Shown here: one piece after another, positions 1-5,567 of the stretch
Layout of the letters: each line of letters starts with the position of its first letter
How positions within the stretch are numbered: the stretch's first letter is position 1
DNA from: Quisquiliibacterium sp.
GTDB taxonomy: Bacteria > Pseudomonadota > Gammaproteobacteria > Burkholderiales > Burkholderiaceae_E
Reading direction: 5' to 3'
Assembly (NCBI GenBank): GCA_023257915.1
Contig: JALRBB010000305.1
Coordinates: forward strand, 1 to 9,741
DNA: 9,741 bases
Translations under genes and position numbers: made by a program
Notes under the pieces: model-generated
The model's database searches: none
Told to the model about the DNA's origin: nothing
The model's input: the letters and a program-made list of their open reading frames with translations, nothing else

Positions 1-252
1 CGGTCACTTCGGCAGCCAACGATCAAGAAGAGCGTCAACGCCCTCCTCAAGCGCCTGCTTGCCGACGGCCGCACCCAGCAAATGTATTACGTCACCGGTG
101 AGGTGGACTACCTCCTGACCGTGATCGTGCACGACATGCAGGACTATGACGAGTACTCGAAGACACTGCTGCTGGCTTCTGCCGCCGTGCTGCGCTTTCA
201 GTCCAACGTGGTGATCGAAGGCTTGCGTGTCGGACTGGAAATCGCGATCTGA
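1..252 (+). CDS. Lrp/AsnC family transcriptional regulator, C-terminal part (5' end outside window)
   Basis: Frame 1 is open from the window edge to a TGA at 250-252, giving 83 residues. The stretch YYVTGEVDYLLTVIVHDM is the hallmark of the ligand-sensing (RAM/Lrp effector) domain, in which a Thr-Gly turn is followed by an Asp-Tyr-Leu-Leu strand. The last segment, with FQSNVVIEGLRVGLEIAI, matches the final strand and C-terminus of such proteins. The N-terminal helix-turn-helix lies outside the window. Members bind DNA as dimers or higher oligomers and respond to amino acids or related small molecules. The gene ends 4 bp before the 3' end of the GMC oxidoreductase, tail to tail. It may regulate that cluster, but its convergent position does not prove this. 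The target and effector are unknown. Confidence 0.85.
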   Translation, partial: RSLRQPTIKKSVNALLKRLLADGRTQQMYYVTGEVDYLLTVIVHDMQDYDEYSKTLLLASAAVLRFQSNVVIEGLRVGLEIAI

Positions 253-256
253 ACTT

Positions 257-1870
257 TCAGCCCTGATCAGCCAGCACCAGATCGGCGCCCTTCTCGGCAA
301 TCATGATGGTGGTGGCATAGGTGTTGCCCGACACCATGGACGGCATCACCGAGGCATCGATCACACGCAGGCCCGCCAACCCTTTGACACGCAAGGTCTG
401 CGCATCGACCGGTGCGTCGGCATCGCTGCCCATGCGACAGCTGCCGACCGGGTGATACACGGTCGCACCGGTGGTGCGCGCAAACTCCACCAGTTGTGCG
501 TCGCTCGCAACGTCCGCTCCCGGCCAGGATTCGTGCGCGACATGGCGCGCCAATGGGGTTGACGCATACAGCTTGCGCATGAAACGGATGCCGGCGATGA
601 GCGTGGCGACATCGGCCTCGTGCTTCAGGTAGTTAGGCTGGATGACCGGCGACGCAAACGGATCAGCAGACCGGATGCGCACGTGGCCGCGGCTCAAGGG
701 GCGCAGCTGCTGCACACCGCAGGTCATGCCAGGCGCGGTTTCCATTTTTGCCCGCCCCATCTTGCCGCCCTGGAAACTGGCCGGCGCAAACAGCAGTTGC
801 AGGTCGGGCCGACCGCCCTCGGGGGCAACGCAGACAAAACCATAGGCATGCGCAACGGCGCTTGCCAGCACGCCGCGCCGCGCCACCATGTACTTCAGTA
901 CCTCGAGCACCAGACGCGGAAAATGGGTTCGCTCGTTGAGCGAGCCAACGCCACGCACCCGTGAAGCAACTCGCACCGCGTAGTGATCTACCAGGTTCTC
1001 CCCGACCCCCGGTGCCGCATGCACCACACCAATCCCGTGCTGCGCCAGGAGGGCGGGGTTGCCGACTCCCGAGAGCTGCAGCAACTGCGGTGAATTGATT
1101 GCACCGCCGGCCAGAATGACCTCGCTGGCGGCGCGCGCCACATGCAACGCGCCGCCTTGCCGGTACTCGACGCCCACTGCGCGTTGCCCTTCAAACACCA
1201 CGCGCGTGACATGCGCGTGGGTGTGAATCGCCAGGTTCGGGCGCGACAATGCCGGGCGCAGATAGGCATCCGCCGCGCTCCAGCGTCGGCCGTTTTGCAT
1301 CAGGTATTGGTAATAGCCGGCACCGCGCTGATCACCCCGGTTGTAATCCGGATTGCGTGGCTCGCCCAGGCTTTGCATGCCGCTGATGAAGGCTTCACAC
1401 AGAGGGTGCTGCATGCGCGGATCGGTCACCTGAAGCGGCCCTTCCACACCACGCACTGTAGCGTCGCCCCCGGCGCGCGTTTCGGCACGCCTGAAATAGG
1501 GCAGCACGTCGTCCCAACCCCATCCGGACGCGCCCTGCGCAACCCAATCGGCATAGTCGTCTGCCTGCCCGCGCACATAAAGGTGGCCATTGATCGAGCT
1601 CGATCCGCCAATCACCCGGCCGCGCGGGCACGGAATCGCCCGATCGGCAGTTTCCGGTGCGGGCGCATTCTCATAGCCCCAGCCGACCGCGGGGTCCAGC
1701 ATGGTGCGCGTGAAACCGGCCGGTACCTTGATCCAGAGCCGGTTATCGGGTCCGCCGGCCTCCAGCACCAGCACCTTGTGGCGGCCCGATGCAGTCAGCC
1801 GGTTGGCAAGGACGCAACCGGCAGCACCTGCGCCAACGATGATGGTGTCCCAGCCCGCGCTGGCACTCAC
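257..1870 (-). CDS. GMC family FAD-dependent oxidoreductase (choline/alcohol dehydrogenase-like)
   Basis: This 537-residue protein has the usual length for bacterial GMC oxidoreductases. The N-terminal FAD-binding fold shows GAGAAG (residues 13-18), with an acidic strand end at E37 (VLEAGG). The first GMC signature lies at about 82-101 (PRGRVIGGSSSINGHLYVRG) and the second at 255-270 (GGAINSPQLLQLSGVG). The conserved C-terminal catalytic pair is H473 (YHPVGSCRMG) and N516 (SGNTYATTIMIAEKGADL). The family oxidises alcohols to aldehydes or beyond, usually in the cytoplasm with FAD; choline, polyethylene glycol and other primary alcohols are known substrates. The substrate here cannot be assigned, and I would not call it betA. 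Translation starts at a GTG overlapping the stop of the upstream dioxygenase gene (GTGA, 1867-1870), so the two are probably translationally coupled. Confidence 0.93.
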   Translation of the reverse strand: MSASAGWDTIIVGAGAAGCVLANRLTASGRHKVLVLEAGGPDNRLWIKVPAGFTRTMLDPAVGWGYENAPAPETADRAIPCPRGRVIGGSSSINGHLYVRGQADDYADWVAQGASGWGWDDVLPYFRRAETRAGGDATVRGVEGPLQVTDPRMQHPLCEAFISGMQSLGEPRNPDYNRGDQRGAGYYQYLMQNGRRWSAADAYLRPALSRPNLAIHTHAHVTRVVFEGQRAVGVEYRQGGALHVARAASEVILAGGAINSPQLLQLSGVGNPALLAQHGIGVVHAAPGVGENLVDHYAVRVASRVRGVGSLNERTHFPRLVLEVLKYMVARRGVLASAVAHAYGFVCVAPEGGRPDLQLLFAPASFQGGKMGRAKMETAPGMTCGVQQLRPLSRGHVRIRSADPFASPVIQPNYLKHEADVATLIAGIRFMRKLYASTPLARHVAHESWPGADVASDAQLVEFARTTGATVYHPVGSCRMGSDADAPVDAQTLRVKGLAGLRVIDASVMPSMVSGNTYATTIMIAEKGADLVLADQG

Positions 1871-2766
1871 TGCATCACCAGTTCACGAGCCCGGTGTGCT
1901 TCGAGCGCAACCGGCGCCTGCTCAAGCAGGGGTGCGTCGCCGGCCACAGTGGCGCGCACGAGACAGCGCGGCTGCACCGGATCGAAGGGGCGACCCCGAT
2001 GCAGCGTGGACCGGTTGTCCCAGATCAGGAGGTCATGGGGTTGCCATGCGTGGGTGTACACATGCGCAGGTTGCTCCGCAAAGGCCAACAGGCGCTCAAG
2101 CAGCGCGCGTGCCGCTTGCTGCGCCATCCCCTCGATCGCCTCGACGTGCGAACCGATGTACAGGCACCTGGCCCCGGAAGGCAGCGTGCGCACCATCGGC
2201 TGACGCACCGGCGGCACGCCGGCACGTTCTTGCGCGGTCATATGCGTAGGATCCACCTGCGCGCGCGAGTGCGCCAGGTTGTGAATCGCGACCAGGCCGT
2301 CGATTTCCGCCTTCCAGGCATCAGGCAGCGCGTTCCAGACCATGCGCATGTCGATGAACTCTGTCTCACCACCATTCGCCGGCACGATGCGGCCGGAAAG
2401 CATTGAGGCCAGCGCGGGAATGGGCTTGAACGATGAATCGCTGTGCCACAACTGATTTGCCAGCGTGTTGATCCACTGCCGGTGTGAAGGCGGGACGACG
2501 GCGCCGTCCGGGCCGATGTTGGTCAGGATCGTCAGTTCGCTGCCCTGGCCCTGGGCGCCCAGACGGGTCCGCTCCAGCATGCCGAAGCGGCTCGCAAAAG
2601 CAATTTGCTGCGCGTCATCGATAGGCTGTCCACGCAGCACCAGCACCGCATGCTCATCGAACGCCACGCGCAGCGCAGAAAATTCGGCATCGGAAATGGG
2701 CGTGCGCAAATCAAGACCGGTAACGGATGCACCGAACCGGCCAGGCAAAGGGGTGAAGGTCAACAT
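1867..2766 (-). CDS. TauD/TfdA-family 2-oxoglutarate- and Fe(II)-dependent dioxygenase
   Basis: The 299-residue length fits the TauD/TfdA family. The iron-binding triad is visible as H108-x-D110 in QLWHSDSSF and the distal H256 in WDNRSTLHRGRPFD. The 2-oxoglutarate-binding arginine is probably R271 (RCLVRATV), with T135 in the GGETEFID strand as the usual co-substrate contact. The block WDNR-x-x-LHRGR-x-FD is closest to the TfdA (2,4-D dioxygenase) branch rather than to taurine dioxygenase, but substrate specificity varies widely in this branch. The enzyme couples decarboxylation of 2-oxoglutarate to substrate hydroxylation in the cytoplasm. The start is an ATG with only a weak upstream purine stretch. 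The gene is followed by the overlapping GMC oxidoreductase, so hydroxylation and then alcohol oxidation of one compound is a reasonable inference. Confidence 0.92.
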   Translation of the reverse strand: MLTFTPLPGRFGASVTGLDLRTPISDAEFSALRVAFDEHAVLVLRGQPIDDAQQIAFASRFGMLERTRLGAQGQGSELTILTNIGPDGAVVPPSHRQWINTLANQLWHSDSSFKPIPALASMLSGRIVPANGGETEFIDMRMVWNALPDAWKAEIDGLVAIHNLAHSRAQVDPTHMTAQERAGVPPVRQPMVRTLPSGARCLYIGSHVEAIEGMAQQAARALLERLLAFAEQPAHVYTHAWQPHDLLIWDNRSTLHRGRPFDPVQPRCLVRATVAGDAPLLEQAPVALEAHRARELVMQ

Positions 2767-2797
2767 GGATGAGGTCCGTTTCTACGACGACGCGAGG

Positions 2798-2803
2798 ACT
2801 ATA
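2798..2803 (-). promoter_or_regulatory. Possible -10 box for the dioxygenase/oxidoreductase pair
   Basis: On the minus strand TATAGT lies about 32 bases before the dioxygenase ATG, in the 85-bp gap after the MFS remnant. It matches the sigma-70 -10 consensus at five of six positions. No convincing -35 hexamer is seen 16-18 bases upstream. If real, it would let the pair be transcribed despite loss of the promoter ahead of the transporter. Confidence 0.25.
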
Positions 2804-2851
2804 CCGCAGGGGCTTCGCTGGAGACCGCCATCCGGTCATGCCCGTACGCCG

Positions 2852-3307
2852 TCAAACCGACCCGGCCATCGCGCGCAGCCCGCCACCCCAGCGCGGCAGC
2901 GATGAGCACAGTTGCACCACGCCAGCCAACAGCCCCATGCCGATACCGACCTGCAGGGCCAGCTGGTAATTGCCGAACAGGTCGAACAGGTAGCCGCCGC
3001 CAAACGCACCGAGGGCACTGCCGACCTGGTGGCTGGAGAATGCGAGGCCCTGCACCATGGCTTGCCAGTGCAGGCCGAACATCTCGACCACGGCGCCGGA
3101 AACCAGCGGCGCCACGCCCAGCCAGAGAAATCCCATCAGCGCCGCAAACACCAGTGTGCTCTCGGCCGTCGGCGCTGCATTGAAGTACCAGGCCAGCACC
3201 AGCGAGCGGACGATGTAGATGTCGCCGAGGAGAGCAGGCTTGGACCAGCGCCCGCCGGCCCATCCGAAGAACAGGCTGCCCAGCACATTGAAGGCGCCAA
3301 TCGTGCC
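2852..3307 (-). pseudogene. MFS transporter, 3' remnant (about five C-terminal membrane segments)
   Basis: These 151 codons read as the C-terminal part of a major facilitator superfamily permease. Hydrophobic helices are visible around GAFNVLGSLFFGW, IVRSLVLAWYF, TLVFAALMGFLWLGVAPLV, VGSALGAFGGGYLFDLFG and GIGMGLLAGVVQLCSSL, probably TM8-12. The short basic loop GGRWSKP between the first two resembles the repeated cytoplasmic MFS loop motif. The family is normally about 400 residues with 12 segments, so the first 60 percent, including the start codon, is missing. Upstream the frame runs without a stop into a piece of transposase. The gene ends 85 bp before the dioxygenase on the same strand, so it was probably the uptake gene of that cluster. 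It is very unlikely to transport anything now. Confidence 0.82.
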
Positions 3308-3442
3308 CAGCGCCTTGAGCCGCTGCGCGTCCGACACGCTCATGCCGCCGAACTTGGCCTTCCAGCCGTAGTAGCTCGCTTCGCTGAATCCGTATTTCCG
3401 GCACAACTCCTTGACCGCCAGTCCTGCATCGGCTTCCCGCAA
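3308..3442 (-). mobile_element. IS3-family transposase OrfA fragment, fused in frame to the MFS remnant
   Basis: Forty-five codons match the helix-turn-helix region of IS3-family OrfA: LREADAGL, then VKELCRKYGFSEASYYGWK and FGGMSVSDAQRLKAL. Complete OrfA proteins begin about 14 residues earlier, typically with an FTEEQI-type sequence, and continue after KAL with a coiled-coil segment. Both ends are missing here. Upstream in this frame a TAA stop occurs at 3449-3451, only two codons before the first OrfA-like residue, which is encoded by TTG. Downstream the frame continues without interruption into MFS sequence at 3307. No OrfB, terminal inverted repeat pair or target duplication was found, so this is a dead fragment left after insertion and deletion. 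The join to MFS is placed at 3307/3308 with an uncertainty of several bases. Confidence 0.78.
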
Positions 3443-3760
3443 GTACCCTTAAGCTCCCCCGTCAAGTAGACAGTTGATTACTGGAGTTTGCAGCCGTTGT
3501 TAACCTCGGTAGGAATTGCCTCGGTGGTATCCCGCCCAGGGCGTCGTGAGGACTTTGCGAACGGCGCAGCATCTCGTTCGAGGTCTGTCTTGATCGGCTA
3601 CAGGTTGATCGAGACGATATATCTCAAAGCCTTGCGCGTATTCGGATTTTTCCAAGTACATCGCACCGTTGAATGAACTTGGCTCACCGGCAGCGGAGCC
3701 TTTTCCCTGTGATGTCGTTCGTTGTATCCCCGAAAGCAACTGCCCGACGCGGCGTTCTGA
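3443..3760. other. Stretch without a recognisable gene, less G+C-rich than its flanks
   Basis: About 320 bp between the OrfA fragment and the small ORF at 3761. Reading frames here are short and use TTG or other weak starts, and none gives a recognisable protein; the longest on the minus strand (3500-3739) starts with TTG. The base composition is visibly more A+T-rich than the genes on either side, for example around 3605-3680. A 7-bp direct repeat CCTCGGT occurs at 3504 and 3519. The minus-strand sequence just upstream of the OrfA fragment (about 3450-3475, TCTACTTGACGGGGGAGCTT) looks like a possible IS left end with a purine-rich ribosome site, but no matching right end is present. The stretch is best read as remains of one or more mobile elements. 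Confidence 0.5.
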
Positions 3761-3976
3761 TTAGCCTGGGTTATGCGGCAGCCGCTCGCGGCGCCTAGGC
3801 TTTCCCTCTTGCTCGAGGTCGGGCTTGCTGCGCCGGGTGCGCTGCTTCACTGTGACTTGCTTGCCGTCCAGGGCCGCCTGGCGATCGCGGGCGCTGATGG
3901 CAATGCCGATATCGTTGCGTTGTTCGTGCCAGAAGATCTGCTCCTCGGCTTTGTTCAAATGCGTGTAGTAAGTCAT
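3761..3976 (-). CDS. Hypothetical small protein, 71 residues, not recognised
   Basis: The ORF starts at ATG 3976 (MTYYTHLNKAEEQIFWHEQR) and encodes 71 residues. The first half is mixed, with acidic and aromatic residues; the second half is strongly charged and rich in Arg, Lys and Gln (for example KQRTRRSKPDLEQEGKPRRR), with no hydrophobic segment. A GTG at 4021 in the same frame would add 15 residues, and a GGAGGG sits downstream of that GTG, too far from the ATG to be a clear ribosome site. A run of nine A on this strand (3985-3993) lies just upstream of the ATG. It follows a 42-codon ORF on the same strand, so the two may form a small transcription unit. I do not recognise a family. The reading frame may also be spurious, since the opposite strand is open over the same stretch. 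Confidence 0.35.
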   Translation of the reverse strand: MTYYTHLNKAEEQIFWHEQRNDIGIAISARDRQAALDGKQVTVKQRTRRSKPDLEQEGKPRRRERLPHNPG

Positions 3977-4024
3977 TGAACCGATTTTTTTTTGCGGGAA
4001 TTGTGAAACCCTCCAAGACACTTT

Positions 4025-4153
4025 CTAAGGTTCTACTGAGCCGGCAGTGGCGTCAAGAATGTCGCCATCCGGCTCAACGATCAGCACCGTGCCGTCGTTG
4101 TAGATCGGAATCAGGTCGCCGGTGGGCATCTTCAGAATGATTGGCGTAGCCAT
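4025..4153 (-). CDS. Hypothetical small protein, 42 residues, not recognised
   Basis: ATG 4153 to TAG 4025 encodes 42 residues beginning MATPIILKMPTGDLIPIYND, followed by a hydrophobic strand and an acidic turn (VLIVEPDGDILDA). The pattern of alternating hydrophobic residues separated by Gly-Asp and Asp-Gly turns looks like a small beta-rich domain rather than random translation, and the protein is clearly acidic. It stops 48 bases before the ATG of the basic 71-residue ORF and is divergent from dinB, with 128 bp between the two starts. No strong Shine-Dalgarno sequence is seen. The acidic/basic pairing in tandem is shared by many small two-gene cassettes, but there is no sequence basis for naming it a toxin-antitoxin pair. 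Confidence 0.35.
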   Translation of the reverse strand: MATPIILKMPTGDLIPIYNDGTVLIVEPDGDILDATAGSVEP

Positions 4154-4219
4154 GTCTCGAAGATGCCGCTAAGGGGGCGGCTGGCGATTGGGCGGATGGC
4201 CGAGCCTGATGGCTTAATC

Positions 4220-4231
4220 CTATCGCGATAG
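4220..4231. promoter_or_regulatory. Perfect 12-bp palindrome in the divergent spacer before dinB
   Basis: CTATCGCGATAG is fully self-complementary and lies 50 bp before the dinB start and 66 bp before the start of the small leftward ORF. Its position and symmetry suit a binding site for a dimeric regulator. It does not match the LexA consensus CTGT-N8-ACAG. Function is inferred from position only. Confidence 0.3.
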
Positions 4232-4281
4232 CCTAGGGGTTCTAATGCGTAAAAAGTCGCGCAAGATTCGCCCAAATTGAG

Positions 4282-5484
4282 ATGACAGCCCAGAAAACCG
4301 CACGGCGCATCGCACACCTGGACATGGACGCCTTTTACGCGTCGGTCGAGTTGCTGCGCTATCCGCAGTTGCGCGGGCAACCGCTGGTGATCGGGGGCGG
4401 GCGTCGGCATCAACCAGAACAACTGGCCGACGGCAGTTTGCAATTTTCAAGTTTGCGCGATTACGCTGGGCGCGGGGTCATTACCACCGCCACCTATGAG
4501 GCTCGCGCGTTTGGCGTGCGCTCTGGCATGGGGCTGATGAAGGCCGCAGCGCTTTGTCCGCAGGCGATACTGCTGCCGACTGACTTTGACGAATACCGGC
4601 GTTATTCACGTCTTTTCAAGACCGCCGTCGCACAGATTGCGCCGCTGATCGAAGATCGCGGCATCGACGAGATCTACATCGATCTGTCGGCGCTGGCCGG
4701 CGACGATGGTGGGCGCGAGATCGCGCAGCGCATCCGCCACGCGGTGCGCGAGGCGACCGGGCTGAGTTGCTCGGTTGGCGTCACACCGAACAAGCTGCTG
4801 GCCAAGATCGCATCCGAACTTGATAAGCCCGACGGGCTGACGGTGCTCTACGAATCGGATCTCGCGAGCCGGATCTGGCCGCTGCCGGCTAGCCGCATCA
4901 ACGGCATCGGGCCGAAGGCCTTCGCCAAGCTGCAGTCGCTCGGTATCGAAACCATCGGTGATCTGGCCGGGGCCGATCCGCAGTGGCTGGTCGCGCAGTT
5001 CGGGCGTAGCTACGGCACCTGGCTGCACGAGGCCGCGCATGGCCGCGATGACCGGCCGGTGGTCATGCATCGCGATCCGAAGTCGATCAGCCGCGAGACC
5101 ACGTTTGAGCGCGACCTGCATCCTCGCCAGGATCGTCAGGTCTTGTCCGGCATTTTTACCGACCTGTGCGAACGGCTCGCCGACGATCTGCGTCGTAAGG
5201 GGTTTGCTGGACGCACGATTGGAATCAAGCTGCGCTACGACGACTTCAGCACGGTGACCCGCGACCAGACGGTGGAGCATTGGACCGCAGACGCCGCGAC
5301 GATTCGGCGAGCCGCCGGTGAATGCTTGAAGCGGGTTCCGCTTGATCGCCGTTTGCGCTTGCTCGGCGTGCGGATCGGGGCGCTGGTTCCGCTGGACGGG
5401 GTCGATGCGGCGGGAGCCGCAGGTAGGCGCGTGGGTCTTCGGGTCGCGGAGCCAGGCGGCGGGTCCTTGCCACTGTTCGATTGA
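4282..5484 (+). CDS. dinB: DNA polymerase IV (Y-family translesion polymerase)
   Basis: This 400-residue protein opens with RRIAHLDMDAFYASVE, the Y-family palm motif. Metal ligands are D14 and the D129-E130 pair in GIDEIYIDLS, and the steric-gate residue is Y19, corresponding to F13 in E. coli DinB. The block SCSVGVTPNKLLAKIASELDKP (about 162-183) is the classic palm/thumb signature. The helix-hairpin-helix region follows at about 205-229 (RINGIGPKAFAKL), then the little-finger domain to about 367. The extreme C-terminus SLPLFD fits a beta-clamp-binding motif. An insert of about 20 residues sits at roughly 41-62 between the first strands, where E. coli DinB has only a few. The enzyme copies past minor-groove lesions with low fidelity. 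No LexA box is visible upstream, so SOS control is unproven here. The ribosome site is weak (TTGAG directly before ATG). Confidence 0.95.
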   Translation: MTAQKTARRIAHLDMDAFYASVELLRYPQLRGQPLVIGGGRRHQPEQLADGSLQFSSLRDYAGRGVITTATYEARAFGVRSGMGLMKAAALCPQAILLPTDFDEYRRYSRLFKTAVAQIAPLIEDRGIDEIYIDLSALAGDDGGREIAQRIRHAVREATGLSCSVGVTPNKLLAKIASELDKPDGLTVLYESDLASRIWPLPASRINGIGPKAFAKLQSLGIETIGDLAGADPQWLVAQFGRSYGTWLHEAAHGRDDRPVVMHRDPKSISRETTFERDLHPRQDRQVLSGIFTDLCERLADDLRRKGFAGRTIGIKLRYDDFSTVTRDQTVEHWTADAATIRRAAGECLKRVPLDRRLRLLGVRIGALVPLDGVDAAGAAGRRVGLRVAEPGGGSLPLFD

Positions 5485-5557
5485 AGCCAATCGTGCGCGA
5501 TGCCGGCGGCACGGAATTCTCCGCGTAAAATTTTCGGATCTCCTCGATCAGCCGGGC

Positions 5558-5561
5558 AGGA
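5558..5561 (+). promoter_or_regulatory. Ribosome binding site of hmgA
   Basis: AGGA lies six bases before the ATG at 5568, good Shine-Dalgarno spacing. It supports this start over the ATG four codons' length downstream in another frame. A TAAAAT at 5526-5531 could be a -10 box for hmgA, but no clear -35 accompanies it. Confidence 0.5.
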
Positions 5562-5567
5562 TCAGCG

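Noticed and set aside
1142..2203. Long plus-strand open frame of 353 codons across the GMC and dioxygenase genes
   Set aside because: It lies opposite two genes with complete catalytic motifs; its translation is Arg/Ala/Cys-rich with no recognisable domain, as expected of antisense frames in G+C-rich DNA.
3500..3739. Minus-strand frame of 79 codons in the anonymous segment
   Set aside because: It begins with TTG, has no ribosome site and no recognisable motif; it may be debris of a mobile element but cannot be supported as a gene.
4025..4153. Calling the two small ORFs a toxin-antitoxin system
   Set aside because: Size and charge alone are not evidence; no known toxin or antitoxin fold or motif can be recognised and the order of expression is unknown.
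4165..4181. Small hairpin GCCGC / GCGGC upstream of the 42-codon ORF
   Set aside because: Only five base pairs with a 7-base loop, expected by chance in G+C-rich sequence.
4160..4281. LexA (SOS) box upstream of dinB
   Set aside because: No CTGT-N8-ACAG or close match was seen; the only symmetric site is CTATCGCGATAG, which does not fit.
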